A stretch of 64,000 bases of DNA from JACRDG01 sp963760985 (GCA_963760985.1 CAVXFM010000005.1:124001-188000), one strand, 5' to 3'; counted from the first letter of the stretch, positions 29,909 through 40,405 are shown. Program-made: numbers and translations. The notes: generated by a model from the letters alone, not told the origin.

Positions 29909-31243
29909 CTACGCTTTCTCTATGTCTCCGGTGGGAGATGTGTCTTCTGAGGGAGGTTCCTCTTGGGTGATTTCGGCAGTGTCCTGGATGAACGCAGACA
30001 CCTTCTTATACACGAGAGATTCCCGCACTTCGTCCATTCTGCCGTCCTGTTCCAATCGATCTTTGAGAAAATCAAGAGAAACATCCAATTGAGAAGCTTT
30101 GTTCTGCAGATCTTCCGTGATTTCCTCGTCCGTTACCTTGATATCTTCTTGTTCTGCAACCGCACTGTACATGAGGGCCTTTTGAATGGCTCTCAGTGCT
30201 GCGGGTCGGATTTGATCGCGGTAAGCCTGGGTCGGCATGGGAAGCCGCTCAGGATCGTGGCCCTGAGCCACCAATCCTTGTAGGGACTGTTCGAGAAAGG
30301 AGTCAATCTCCGCCTCAACCATCGATTCCGGAACCTCGAAGGTGTTCTCTTTGAGGAGAGCGTCGACGATCTGCACTTCCAACTCTCGCTCGGTCTGGTT
30401 CTTCAGCATGGTTGCCAGATCCGCACGGATCTTTTCCTTGAGGGCGTCCAAGGTCTCATATTCGCCGAGGTCCTTGGCAAAGTCATCGTCCAACGCAGGA
30501 AGGATTTTTTCCTTTGCCTCTTTCACCGTGATATGGAAAAGCACGGTCTTGCCCGCGATGGCTTTTCTGGGGAAGTCTTCGGGAAGATCAACGGTTATTT
30601 CTTTTGTCTCCTCCAGCTTCATTCCCTCCATCCGAGAATCGAAGTCAGGCAGATAGAAATTTCTTCCCATTTCGAGGTGGTAATCGGTGACATTGAGAGC
30701 CGGGACAGGCTCTCCTTCGATTTTTGCGGTGATGTCCACCACCACGTGGTCACCCGACACGAGTCCTCTCGACTCCGGAATGGGCGCCAGACGGGCGTTC
30801 CTCTCCCTCATGTGCTGGAGCTGTTCGTCGACTTGGTCGTCGGTCACGCTGCGGACGTGCTTCTTGAGCTGAAGGCCCTTGTACTCTTTCACCTCTATCC
30901 GGGGCGGGACCTCAATTTCTGCCGTATATTTGAAGGGTTTTCCCTCTTCCAACGTCTCTGAATCAATGTTGGTGACGGATAACGGCTTGAGGTTTTGCTC
31001 GTCCAATCCCGGTTTGAGAGTCTCTTCGATGATCTGGCGAGTGGCGTCGGCCTGAACCTTGCTCTTGAAGTAGCTCCGTAAGATAGGAAGAGGCACTCTT
31101 CCTTTTCGGAACCCCTTGATCTGGACATTTTTCTTGAGGTCCTTGTATTGGGCGTCCATCACTTCGAGGACCTTTTCTTCAGGCACCTCAAAGGTGACCT
31201 TCTTCTTCACGTCGCTCAGATCTTCCACTTGAATGCTTGTCAT
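29909..31243 (-). CDS. tig: Trigger factor
   Basis: A complete 444-residue ribosome-associated chaperone and peptidyl-prolyl isomerase. The N-domain carries the ribosome-binding signature IKGFRKGRVPLPIL at about 41-55 (family pattern GFRxGxxP). The FKBP-like PPIase domain occupies about 155-240 (SGDHVVVDITAKIEGE; KTVLFHITVKEAKE). The C-terminal chaperone arms follow, with an acidic tail. AGGAGAT precedes the ATG. First gene of the tig-clpP-clpX-lon cluster. Confidence 0.96.
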   Translation of the reverse strand: MTSIQVEDLSDVKKKVTFEVPEEKVLEVMDAQYKDLKKNVQIKGFRKGRVPLPILRSYFKSKVQADATRQIIEETLKPGLDEQNLKPLSVTNIDSETLEEGKPFKYTAEIEVPPRIEVKEYKGLQLKKHVRSVTDDQVDEQLQHMRERNARLAPIPESRGLVSGDHVVVDITAKIEGEPVPALNVTDYHLEMGRNFYLPDFDSRMEGMKLEETKEITVDLPEDFPRKAIAGKTVLFHITVKEAKEKILPALDDDFAKDLGEYETLDALKEKIRADLATMLKNQTERELEVQIVDALLKENTFEVPESMVEAEIDSFLEQSLQGLVAQGHDPERLPMPTQAYRDQIRPAALRAIQKALMYSAVAEQEDIKVTDEEITEDLQNKASQLDVSLDFLKDRLEQDGRMDEVRESLVYKKVSAFIQDTAEITQEEPPSEDTSPTGDIEKA

Positions 31244-31899
31244 ATCTCCTCTTTCACCTTGGCGTTGCGAAACACGACTTCGATCCGGAACGCCCTAAGT
31301 CGGTAATAGCCATGGTCCAACGCTTCCCCTCGCATCGAACCTCATCCGCTCCCAAAGCGGTTGCAATCGGCAGTCTCGAGAAAGCAGCGCAACCCAGTTG
31401 TACATTCCCGAACCGCCCCCTTGGGCCGTGAATAATACCCTTGTTCGTGAACGCTGTCCAGTCGGCCCCATTAGCCGAGTTCTCGGCCTACGGACGGCCT
31501 GATCTTATAGCTGCATTATACGGCAAAGGGTCCTAAAAGGGAAGGGCATGAAGTTTCAGCACAAGACACACTCTCACTTTTCTTGAACGAGGCGGGGCAA
31601 TCTGGTACACATGTGATCCGATGGATCGTCCACGCGAGCCGGGTCTTGCCTTAGACAATGGCAAAACCGCCCGTGTCAAGGGCGCTGAGCAAGGCGCTGT
31701 TAATGGTTCAGCGGGCATACTGAAGCGCTATCGGCTAGAATCCTGATTCTCCGGACGCTTCAGGAGCAATCGATCAAAATGCAGCATCAGCGCAAGCGGT
31801 TGCCGCGGGTACCGAGGTACGGGACGGCACTTCGGAGCGGTTACTCGCAATGATGTTAAGCACATGTACTTTACTCGGTCCGCATGAAAGATCACGTCG
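31244..31899. other. Intergenic, divergent promoter region
   Basis: This lies between tig (minus) and the glycosyltransferase (plus), so it should hold promoters for both. I found an ATTATA word at 31515-31520 but no matching -35. No RNA gene, CIRCE-like element or conserved ORF was seen. Confidence 0.35.
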
Positions 31900-32979
31900 A
31901 TGGCTTCGTCGGCAGGCGTCTTCGGGAGAGATTTCTTGAAAGATCTTCAAGTCTCGGGCAAGACCGTCATCAGTGTGGTTATCCCGCTGTACAAAGAAGA
32001 GAGCAATGTGGAGCCTCTGGTAGAGCGTCTGGAAAGTGTATTGACGCGGCTCGACTGCGACTGGGAGTTCGTGTTCGCACTGGACCCTAGTCCTGACCGC
32101 ACGCGAGAGAAATTACTCGCGCTCATGGACGCGGGACACCGTATTCGGTTGATCACGTTTTCCCGCAGAATAGGCAAGCCCCTGTCACTTATGGCCGGCC
32201 TGGATCATTCCCGCGGGGACGCGTGCGTGATCATTGATGCAGACCTTCAGGATCCGCCCGAGCTCATTGAAGAGATGATGAAGAAATGGCAGGACGGATT
32301 CGAGGTGGTCATCCCCCAGAGGGTCTCTCGCAAGGGAGAGAAATTATTGTATCTCAAGGCAGCGGAAGCTTTTTACTGGCTCTTCGGAAAGGTTGCCGAA
32401 GTAAAGGTTCCGAGAAATACCGGTGACTTTAGGTTGCTCGATCCGCGGGTGGTCCGAGAGATAGGTCGATTCAAAGAACGGCACGGATTTCTCAGAGGGA
32501 TCACTGCCGCTGCCGGTTTTCGCACCGCGGTAATTCCGTACCATCGGGAAGCTCGTTTTTCAGGAAGAACCCAGATCCCGCTGCTGGGCGCGGTGAATAT
32601 CGCCCTGGACGGCCTTGTACCTTTTTCTCGCACGGCAGTGAGACTGATCTTCATCCTTGGTTTGATTCTCGCCGGCCTTGGGACGGGCGTTGCCGCGATA
32701 TGGGTTGCCGCGGGTCTGCTTGCGGGTTTTTCTTCAACGTGGCCGTTCATGGTGCTGGGCCTGCTCGTGACAATCCTTTCGGGGGCTGTACTGCTGGGGT
32801 TAGGCACCGTCGGAGAATATGTGGTACGCACGTACGAAGAAACCAGAGATCGGCCGCTTTACATCGTGGACCGGATTGACGAAGCGGACACCCTGCCGAG
32901 AAAACTCTGCGATGGCGGAAGCGTGAAAAATACTTCATGCGATGAGCGCGGCCCTGTGTCTCGGTCACCTGTCGGGTAG
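31900..32979 (+). CDS. Family 2 glycosyltransferase with C-terminal membrane helices (ArnC/DPM-like)
   Basis: A 359-residue enzyme. The GT-A domain starts SVVIPLYKEESNVEPLVERL and has the metal/nucleotide motif VIIDADLQDPPELIEEM near residue 105. Two hydrophobic helices (AVRLIFILGLILAGLG; WPFMVLGLLVTILSGAVLL) near 250-310 anchor it to the inner membrane, as in undecaprenyl- or dolichyl-phosphate sugar transferases (ArnC, GtrB, DpmA). It probably attaches a sugar to a lipid carrier on the cytosolic face. It is followed by a sugar epimerase and LptG, suggesting envelope polysaccharide work. The ribosome site is weak; a TTG at 31934 is an alternative start. Confidence 0.85.
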   Translation: MASSAGVFGRDFLKDLQVSGKTVISVVIPLYKEESNVEPLVERLESVLTRLDCDWEFVFALDPSPDRTREKLLALMDAGHRIRLITFSRRIGKPLSLMAGLDHSRGDACVIIDADLQDPPELIEEMMKKWQDGFEVVIPQRVSRKGEKLLYLKAAEAFYWLFGKVAEVKVPRNTGDFRLLDPRVVREIGRFKERHGFLRGITAAAGFRTAVIPYHREARFSGRTQIPLLGAVNIALDGLVPFSRTAVRLIFILGLILAGLGTGVAAIWVAAGLLAGFSSTWPFMVLGLLVTILSGAVLLGLGTVGEYVVRTYEETRDRPLYIVDRIDEADTLPRKLCDGGSVKNTSCDERGPVSRSPVG

Positions 32980-32997
32980 AAATGGAATACACGTAAC

Positions 32998-34024
32998 ATG
33001 AAAGCTCTGGTTACTGGAGGCGCGGGATTTATCGGAAGCCATGTGGTTGACGAACTGGTACGTCAGCACCACGAAGTCATCGTGTACGACAACTTCTCCA
33101 CAGGATTCAGACGCCATCTCGATCACACGGTACGCGTCGGCCGAGTAACGGTCGTCGAGGGAAACATCCTGGATTGCCCCAAACTGACCGCTGCGATGGA
33201 AGGTGTCTCCATAGTGTTTCATCTCGCGGCCAATGCGGATGTGCGGGGTGGCGCGGCAAACACGCGCGTAGATCTCGAACAGAACGTGCTTGGCACTCAC
33301 AGTGTCCTGGAGGCGATGCGCGCAACCAAGGCAACTTCGATTGTGTTTACCAGCTCCGCGACGGTGTACGGGGAACCCGATCGTTTCCCGACTCCCGAGG
33401 ACTGTGCGCCTGTCCAGACCTCGCTCTACGGAGCTTCCAAGCTTGCAGCGGAAGCCATGATACAGGCGTACGGCGAGTATTTCGGAATAAGAAGCTATAC
33501 CTTTCGCTTCGTGTCGTGGATTGGGGAAAGGTACATCGCATGGCGTAGTGTACGATTTTATCAACAAATTGCGCAGGACCCCGACCGAACTGGAAATACT
33601 GGGCGACGGGAACCAGAGAAAATCCTACCTCCACGTTCAGGATGGGATCCGCGGCATCTTTATGGCAACGGAGCGTCTGAAAGACCTCAAGAATGTGCTT
33701 AACCTGGGACACGTGCAGCACATGAACGTGAAAGACGTGGCACGCATCGTCTGCGAGGAAATGGGCCTGAAGGACGTGGCCTATCGACTTACCGGTGGAG
33801 TTAGAGGATGGCTCGGGGACAGTCCGTTCGTCCTCCTGGACATAGCGAAGATGCAACAGATCGGATTTGTTCCTGAAGTCAGCATCGAGGATGGTTTGAG
33901 GCGAACCACGCGGTATTTACTCGACAACCCATGGCTCCTTGATGTGGAACCGCCCGGTAGCCAGTGGAAGCTTGAACCCTGTCAAAGAAGAGAACATATT
34001 GTTGACCGAGCCCCTCTGCGTTGA
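32998..34024 (+). CDS. NAD-dependent nucleotide-sugar epimerase/dehydratase, one frame break
   Basis: About 341 residues after repair, the length of UDP-glucose-4-epimerase-like extended SDR enzymes. NAD-binding GGAGFIGSHVVDEL at 7-20; the Ser/Tyr/Lys triad is visible in FTSSATVYGEP and LYGASKLAAEAM. The break is at 33530-33537 (AGGTACATCG): RFVSWIGERY resumes in the next frame as HGVVYDFINKLRR if one base is removed. The C-terminal substrate domain contains GDGNQRKSYLHVQD, typical of the family. It lies 18 bases after the glycosyltransferase, so an operon is likely. The substrate sugar cannot be read from sequence. Confidence 0.85.
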
Positions 34025-34131
34025 TGCGGAAAAAAGGCGCTCCATGGACGGCGAGGTCGCGGAATTGCCCTCAATCCAAGAGCATTGCCCGCAACACCGT
34101 GCTATGCACTCTGATCTCGGACGGTTACTGC

Positions 34132-35215
34132 GTGAAAATTATTGATCGATACATAATGACAGAGTTTCTGAAGGTCTTCGGCATCTGCGTGATGGGCTTT
34201 GTGTTTGTGCTGCTCCTGGTGGAGATCACGGACAAGATCAAGTACTGCTTTGAGTACAACCCTCCCGGTTGGCTTATGTGTAAATATTTTCTTGTCAAGA
34301 TCCCGGGGTACATGTTCTATGCCATTCCCATGGGAATTCTCATGGGTGGCATGATGTCGTTGCTCATGATGGCACGACACTCGGAGATCATCGCGATGCA
34401 GGCAAACGGGATAGACGCGCTCGATGTAGCCAGGCCTGTGCTCTTTGTCGGTCTGGCAGCGAGCGTGATAATGATGCTTGCGGACGAGACGGTGATCCCG
34501 TGGTCCAATCGGTATAGCGAGCACATTCAAAATGTAGAGATTGCAGGCAAACCGGACACTGCCTTGTTCAAGAGTGACGAAATATGGATGCGTTCCCCGG
34601 ACTCGATCATCCATGTGAGGAAATTTGATAAATCCACATTAGCGCTGGAGCGACTGTCCATCGTCACCTGGGACGAGAAACTATAACTTTGCCAAGCGTA
34701 TCTTTGCGGACAAGGCCATATGGCGGAAAGATCGCTGGGTGCTCTACGGGATCAATGAGACCGTGCGCGCTCCTGATGGTCGGTTCCGGGTGGAGACCGT
34801 GCCGACACTCACCGGAGCACTGGAAAGGCCGCCGTCAGACTTTTTGAGGGTTGAGAGACTGGCAAAAGAGATGAATCTCGTGCAGCTCTCCGCATACATC
34901 GAACGACTCCTCGAAGAGGGACAAACACCGACGCGCTACCTGGTAGACTGGCATGACAAGATCGCGTTTCCGTTTGCTTGTCTGATCATGTCCGCGCTGA
35001 GCGTGCCGTTTGCGATTCGCGTGAGCCCCCGGGGCGGAGGAATTGCGATCGGTCTGGCTGTGTCTCTTGCCGTTGCCTTTGGCTATTGGATCGTCCACGC
35101 GTTGTTCATCGCGATCGGTCACGGAGGGTACATTCCTCCGTTGGCAGCGGCCTGGGGGGCGAACGTCATTTTTGGGCTCACCGCAACCATGCTTCTCCTT
35201 CATTCGGACACATAA
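34132..35215 (+). CDS. lptG: LPS export permease LptG (YjgP/YjgQ family), one frame break
   Basis: About 361 residues after repair, the normal length. With LptF and LptB, LptG extracts LPS from the inner membrane. The N-terminus KIIDRYIMTEFLKVFGI is the family signature, followed by membrane helices (MGFVFVLLLVEI; MGILMGGMMSLLMMARHSEIIAM). A periplasmic jellyroll and three C-terminal helices complete it (FPFACLIMSALSVPFAI). I start at GTG 34132 because the text before it is not conserved. The break is the A-run 34678-34680: GAGAAC in place of GAGAAAC gives WDENYNFAKRIF. LptF is not in the window. Confidence 0.87.
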
Positions 35216-35399
35216 ACGCTGGCCTGACGATTCCATTGAAGCGAAGGAAGAATGAGGCTCATTCTCAAAGCGGTTCAGTATCCATCGACGAAAACGTGCT
35301 CGATGAGGAGAGGTTGCCTCAGAGGCCCGGCCGGGGAAAGCCGCGGTGACGCGGTCGTTTTCCATACCGTTCCGCATATCCTACCGTTTCGCAGAGTCC

Positions 35400-35874
35400 C
35401 TACTTGACTCTCTTAAACCTGCCGAAAAGTCCGGGATCAGGCGTGCCTTCGGTCCACGTCGATTGACGTGTACTGATTCGGGTTATCGAATCTGATATAC
35501 ATAATTTCTTCTTCCAGAGCCCCTGGACGGTCGTGACGAAGCTCGTGTCCTGAGAGCTTCCACGTGCCCTCTTGGACCGTCTCGGTGGTCCCGACTCGGG
35601 TTGTCCTCTTGAACGTTCCATCCTTGCGGTATTCCATGATGAGCGTGAACGCGTGGGGCCCCGTACTTACGAACGAACGCCCCCGATAGCTCGCTTTGTA
35701 CCGCTGCCCCGGTTCTTTGGTCTGAAACACTTCCCACACGCCGACCAATTGGGCCGCGGATGGACCGGCCACGGCACTTTTCTTTTCCTGGTGCTGCTGA
35801 GCGTGCACAGAGGAGGCCATGGACACGGTCAGGACCGCCAGCACGCCCACGAAGAGGAATCGGAGAATTTTCAC
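35400..35874 (-). CDS. Secreted lipocalin-like hypothetical protein, one frame break
   Basis: About 157 residues after repair. It starts at GTG 35874, with AAGGAG eight bases upstream. Residues 1-25 are a signal peptide (FLFVGVLAVLTVSM to VHA). The mature part has QLVGVWEVFQ and YRKDGTFKRTTRVG plus GTWKLSGHEL, the pattern of small periplasmic beta-barrels of the lipocalin/DUF-type 'G-x-W ... GTW' kind. The first frame stops after DVDRRHA; removing one C at 35451-35455 continues it as EGTPDPGLFGRFKRVK to a TAG at 35400. Function unknown. Confidence 0.6.
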
Positions 35875-36075
35875 TATTTGCTCCTTTCTCGGGGAAATGT
35901 ATCTTCACGCGAGAAACCGTTTCTTGGAGAGTTTTCCCTTTGCCAGTGCCATTCTTCCAGAAATCTTCCCCTGTTTTCGGGTCATTTCTAGCACGGGCCT
36001 TGAGATCGCGCAACGTGTACTTTATGGTATTGCCGCTGGCAGGTCCGATGAAACAGGAAGTCCGGACAAGGCGAC

Positions 36076-37544
36076 ATGAAACACGTGAAGGATAAATTGG
36101 CATTTTGGAAAAACGGCGAAGTCCTCGTGGGACTGGTCGTTCTGTTGTCCGGGATTTATGTGGCTTGGCAGGGATTCACTAAAATAAGGGAACTGTGGAC
36201 CTTCTTCTCCTCCTTCTTGCCGCTCTCCCTTCCCGAGGACGTCGGCGAGCGGGCGCTGTCCTCTCTCCCCTTGATCAGCAAAGTCTTCATCAATACCGTG
36301 GGTTCCATGGCAGCGGTACTCATGGGGCTTGCATGGATTCTTTCTGGAATGAGCGAGGCCTTGCAGGCCGGACAGAAGCCACCCGAGCCTTCGGACGTTC
36401 AGAAGCCGGAATTGGTCGCGGAATTCCTCCGGACCGGACGAGGACAGTATTGGAAATCAGCTCCCGCGCTCGTGCGGCTCGCGGGCTCTCTCTTACCCGC
36501 GCTCGCCTGGTCAGCCCGGTTTCCTACGAGATGGTGGGCAGCTTGGTCTGGTCCAGCCTGAAAGTCGTGATCGTCGGGATCGGAATAGCGGGGGTCTGGC
36601 ATCTGTTGCTTCTCATTCCTGAGGTCGTCAAAACCTACCTCCATCGTGACATGAATTTGGTAGTGCCATCGGCCGGGCCGCTTTATTGGCTCCTCGGGTT
36701 TGTGATATGCGTACACGTGCTCATCGCACTGAGCTTGATGCCGTTCAAAAGGGTGAAATTTGTGCGGACCCGCGAGTCGCTGGCGGTGAGCGGAAGCAGC
36801 GATCCCAATGGCTTTTTTGCCCTCCTTGAAGAAGGGTGCAGGCTTCTCAATGCAGTGGGCATTCCGCAGAGACCCTCAGCTAGGCTGGGAACCGACGCAA
36901 ACGCGGAAATGAAAGCCACGCTCGTGGAGACGACACCCGAACCCCTCCATTCCGCGGCCAGGCCTGCGGGCTATGTGTGCTTGCCTTTGGTGTTTTTTCC
37001 CATGATCATGGGGTTCACCCGGTTGATCCACTTTGAGCGACCGGTCGACTCGATCCCGTACCAGGAGTTCCTGACGACAAGGTTTCTGAGCTATTCTCTC
37101 GACGTGGTTCTTGCTCTGACCCTCATCGTGGTGGGGTTGCATTTCTCGGAACAGGCCCGCAGATTGTTTGGTATTCGCCGATTCAGATCTGCACTGATTT
37201 TGGCGTTCACCACCCCGAATTTCATCACGCAACCCGTGTCATCGGAAAATACTCTTTCGTCGGACACCGTGGGCGACGAGGAGGAAATTCAATGGAAAGC
37301 GGTTCACGGCGCGGATGACCGTTTCGTGAACTGGGCCAGGGCACCACAGGGGTCGGGCACGTTCGGAGTCGATTTGTTCTGGGCAGAGGCGTTCTCCGAA
37401 TCCGCGGTCACCGGAGGACCCCGTTTCGTGATCGATCTCCGGCAATCGAACGCTCTGGACGAGGCACTGGAGCATATTGTGAAGATTCCATTTCACGTGG
37501 CATTTGTACTCGATGCTCCTCCGGCTTCCCGCCACGTGTCCTGA
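36076..37544 (+). CDS. Multi-spanning membrane protein of unknown function, one frame break
   Basis: About 489 residues after repair. Helices visible include VLVGLVVLLSGIYVAW, SMAAVLMGLAWILSGM, VVIVGIGIAGVWHLLLLI and LLGFVICVHVLIAL, then a soluble stretch, two more helices (CLPLVFFPMIMGF; VVLALTLIVVGLHF), and a C-terminal cytosolic or periplasmic domain of about 120 residues. The frame changes near 36500-36510 (GCGCTCGCC); dropping two bases joins SLLPA to RLVSPVSYEMVGSL. No family recognised. The formyltransferase-like gene starts 15 bases after the stop, so they are probably co-transcribed. Confidence 0.5.
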
Positions 37545-37559
37545 GGGAGGTTAAATATC

Positions 37560-38444
37560 ATGGCGCTTCGTATGGGATGGTTCACCACGGGTCGAGATCC
37601 CGCTGCTCGCAACCTGTTGCGAACGGTTCACGAGGACCTGATGAAGAACCGCGTTCCTGCCACCATCGAGTGGATCTTTTGTCATCGCGAAACCGGAGAT
37701 GCGGCACCGAATCAGGAGTACTTCGAGAGAGAACGGTTCTTCGATTTGGCCGCTGAACTGGATATCCCCGTTGCCACGCGGTCTCACGTCCGTTTCCTGC
37801 CCGAAATGCGCACAAAGGCGCTCGCTGAGAGTCGGTCGGCGGCAAATGCGTCACCAACCCTGGAAGAGTGGCGAAACCTCTACGGCGCGGAAGTTATGCA
37901 TGTCATGAACCTGCTCCCCGCGGTGGATATCATTGTCATGGCCGGGTACATGCTCATTCTGGGGGATCCTGAACTCGAAGGGCTGGTCATGGTCAACATC
38001 CATCCTGCGCTGCCATGGGGTCCGCGCGGGACCTGGCAGGAGGTCATTCACCAACTCATAGCTGAAGACGCTGCGGAACAAGGAATCATGGTTCACATGG
38101 TGACCAAGGAACTGGATCGCGGCCCTGTTATCTCTTACTGCCGTTTTCCGATCAAAGGCGAGGGCTGGGATGACCTCTGGGAACGATGGAAAACCGAAAT
38201 ACCCTCGGACGCTCCTCGCGAAGCAAGGGAGAGTCATCCCCTCTTCAGGAAAATCCGCACAGAGGGAGAAATCAGAGAACTGCCCCTTCTCAGGAGCGCG
38301 ATCCGCGAGCTGGCTTACGGAAACATTGCGATCCGTGATCGGAAGATCTGGGCAGGAGGAAAACTCCAGGAAGAAGGAGTGGATCTGACCGGAATCATTG
38401 AGGACATCGTGAAAAAGGCCTCTGCTGAGGGGCCTCAGACGTAG
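37560..38444 (+). CDS. Formyltransferase-family protein (PurN-like)
   Basis: A 294-residue protein. The formyltransferase core is clear: VMAGYMLIL, then VMVNIHPALPWGPRG with the catalytic Asn and His, then VTKELDRGPVISYCRF with the catalytic Asp. This is the N-H-D set of PurN, Fmt and related enzymes that move a formyl group from 10-formyl-THF. It is longer than PurN (about 210 residues), with an extra C-terminal segment of about 90 residues (LLRSAIRELAYGNIAIRDRK). GAGGGAGG precedes the ATG. No other purine gene is nearby, so a non-GART substrate is possible. Confidence 0.78.
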   Translation: MALRMGWFTTGRDPAARNLLRTVHEDLMKNRVPATIEWIFCHRETGDAAPNQEYFERERFFDLAAELDIPVATRSHVRFLPEMRTKALAESRSAANASPTLEEWRNLYGAEVMHVMNLLPAVDIIVMAGYMLILGDPELEGLVMVNIHPALPWGPRGTWQEVIHQLIAEDAAEQGIMVHMVTKELDRGPVISYCRFPIKGEGWDDLWERWKTEIPSDAPREARESHPLFRKIRTEGEIRELPLLRSAIRELAYGNIAIRDRKIWAGGKLQEEGVDLTGIIEDIVKKASAEGPQT

Positions 38445-38962
38445 ATTCGACGGTCCTGCGTGGCACGAAGGGAAGGGGGATCTCCCGCGGCCGAGAAGAA
38501 TCAGACGCACAAGACTCTTGGCAACCGGTCTCATTGAGAAGATCCGCTCACAGTACCTGAGGGAGCGCTGTACATATACCTTGTCGAATGGCGCGGTCCA
38601 CAGGTACATGCTTGAGCTGTCATCCGTACACGTAAACGACACATCCTCTCTGCTGATCTTTCGCTCGCGTGAGCCGAGCCCTCCTCAGCCGCAGCGGTTT
38701 TACATGCTGTAAAAGGTTCTGACACCCGGCCCCGCAGGTTGCCATGAAACTGCGGCTTCAGAGGCTGGCTTTCCCCAGCACTCGCCCCGCAGTTGTCCCC
38801 GGTGAGGCATCTCGATCCAAGGCACGATTATTGCAATTTTTCTGGCAAGCGGTGGGATTCAACCGCTTCCCTCGCGCGGACTCTGCCAAGCCCCATCGGC
38901 TTGGCCTCGCACACAAAGAGGGTGGTTGACGGGAACAACACGCGCACAGAGGAGAAATGTTC
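38445..38962. other. Intergenic; one weak small ORF and one hairpin
   Basis: A 64-residue frame at 38518-38712 (TTG start; YTLSNGAVHRYMLELSS inside) looks protein-like but has no good ribosome site or known family. A perfect hairpin GCCAAGCC/GGCTTGGC lies at 38885-38905, without a T-run, shortly before the next gene. Confidence 0.3.
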
Positions 38963-39799
38963 ATGAAAACGAATGTAAAGGCGACTTTATGCATGTTCAC
39001 GACGTTATGCCTCGCGGTTCTCATCTCAGCAGCCAATGCTGCGGAAGTCAAGAAAGCCGTGAGGGTAAACGGCGCGGGAATGGCGTGCGACCAGGTGCAA
39101 TTGTGGGCGGAAGCCTTCACAGCGGCCAATCCTGATATCTCCGTAGTCGTTCACGGCTCGAGCGCCGGCAAAGGATTCAAGGCGCTTCTTGAGGGGAACG
39201 CGGATCTCGCTCTGGCGAGCCGCGTCATCCGCCCTGAAGAACAAAAGAAAGCTATGGAAAAAGGGATGAAGCTCAACTCACGGCTGATCGGCTATGCAGG
39301 GCTGGCAATCATGACCACCAGCCGAAACCCCATAAGTGAGCTCACTACGGAGCAGCTCAGGAAGATTTTCACTGCAGAATACACCGACTGGAAGCAGCTG
39401 GGGGGGCCTGACGAGGCGATACGCTGTTTGGCGAGGAGAATTCCGGAGTCTGGTGGCGCGGTGTTCTTCATGCAACGTGTGCTCGACAATCAGCCGTATG
39501 GAAAGACCACCGTGTTCACAGAGAGTTGGACCTCGATCGTCAAAGTGTGCACGATCGGCAAGGACTTGCCCATAGGGATAGGACCGCGCATGCTCGCCAG
39601 CAAATCGGGAGCCAAAGTCATCGCGGTCAAAGAGGATACCAACTCTCCCGCAGTACTGCCCACGGAAGAGACCATGAAGGACAAAACCTATCCCATCATC
39701 GTGCCCATACGCCTGTATTGGGATACCCGAACCCAGGACGAACGCCTGATGAAATTCGTTGATTTCTGCGCATCAAAGGGATTGGGGAAGGATAAATAG
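38963..39799 (+). CDS. PstS-like periplasmic substrate-binding protein
   Basis: A 278-residue protein with a Sec signal (MFTTLCLAVLISAANAA). The mature part follows the phosphate-binding-protein fold: VHGSSAGKGFKALLEGNADLALASR, then ISELTTEQLRKIFTAEYTDWKQLGG, both typical of PstS/PBP-like domains. The residues that bind oxyanion in PstS seem partly kept (SSAGKG; ESGG). No ABC permease or ATPase genes adjoin it, so it may be a stand-alone sensor or binding protein. ATG 38963 has GAGGAG nine bases upstream; ATG 38957 is too close to it. Confidence 0.8.
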   Translation: MKTNVKATLCMFTTLCLAVLISAANAAEVKKAVRVNGAGMACDQVQLWAEAFTAANPDISVVVHGSSAGKGFKALLEGNADLALASRVIRPEEQKKAMEKGMKLNSRLIGYAGLAIMTTSRNPISELTTEQLRKIFTAEYTDWKQLGGPDEAIRCLARRIPESGGAVFFMQRVLDNQPYGKTTVFTESWTSIVKVCTIGKDLPIGIGPRMLASKSGAKVIAVKEDTNSPAVLPTEETMKDKTYPIIVPIRLYWDTRTQDERLMKFVDFCASKGLGKDK

Positions 39800-40272
39800 G
39801 CTCCTCACCCGCATTCTTAGAAGATCGGCACGGGCAACTGGAGGGGATGTCCTCTTCGCCTCATCCCCGCACTGCCGAGGTGGGAGACGCCACACCGCGG
39901 CAAGGCTTCTTGCCGTTGAGTCGCAGGATGTTGCCTTAGTCCAGGGTGTTGCAGGCGCGGAGAGAAGAAACGGTCTTTACGCAGTAATGGTCGCGGGGGA
40001 ACGGGCATCTGGCCTGTCATGCCAGGACAGTCGAGATGCCTGTCCCACCGATTTCCCGCTCCAGAAAGTTTCCTCGTGAGGTTCCCGAATCGGCTGGAAT
40101 TGACGCAAGCACTGTCATGCCAGGTTCGCTGCAGTGCCAGCACAAGAAGAACCGTCCACCGGGTGCCTGACGCAGCGCTCGCCCCGGTCAGCGGCCCCCC
40201 CTTCAAAATTTCTTTCCCATGACAAGTGCCAGAGCTGTCTGGTGAGACTGGCTGCTCCAGATCATTTTCCTC
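39800..40272. other. Intergenic, no gene seen
   Basis: Frames on both strands here (39759-40079 plus; 39817-40326 minus) show no conserved features. The promoter and leader of the homocysteine operon begin at its right edge. Confidence 0.4.
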
Positions 40273-40374
40273 TTGACAAGATTTCGGATGTGTGACTTCA
40301 TAGACACTGCGCTGATTTGAGCACACAGCTTGCGGGCGCGTAATAAATGCAGCTAAAGCGTGGCGGATGAATGG
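40273..40374 (+). promoter_or_regulatory. SAM-II-type riboswitch aptamer and promoter ahead of homocysteine genes
   Basis: A consensus -35 TTGACA is at 40273-40278, with a weak -10 around 40297-40302. The aptamer runs from about 40308 to 40363. It has TGCGCTGATTT at 40308-40318 and GCGCGTAATAAATG at 40337-40350, followed by CAGCTAAAG. This matches the SAM-II (metX) signature: P1 (UGCGCU, 40308-40313, pairing with GGCGCG, 40335-40340), then AUUU, then the nearly invariant GUGAUAAAUG-x-AGCUAAA, with one G-to-A change (GUAAUAAAU). I could not resolve the P2 pseudoknot helix by hand. The 3' end GCAGCTAA (40349-40356) can pair perfectly with TTAGCTGC (40384-40391) in the terminator that follows, so ligand binding and antitermination are mutually exclusive. 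Expected outcome: SAM present, transcription stops. Confidence 0.85.
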
Positions 40375-40405
40375 CCGTCCAGCTTAGCTGCGACGGTTTT
40401 TTTTT
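40375..40405 (+). terminator. Intrinsic terminator, expression platform of the SAM-II riboswitch
   Basis: CCGTC-CAGC (40375-40383), loop TTA, GCTG-c-GACGG (40387-40396), then nine T at 40397-40405. The 3' arm is exactly the segment that the aptamer tail can capture. It lies 57 bases upstream of the ATG at 40462. Confidence 0.85.

Noticed and set aside
38885..38905. Hairpin GCCAAGCC/GGCTTGGC as a terminator
   Set aside because: It has no T-run and lies about 50 bases upstream of the PstS-like start rather than after a gene, so I left it as a note in the intergenic entry.
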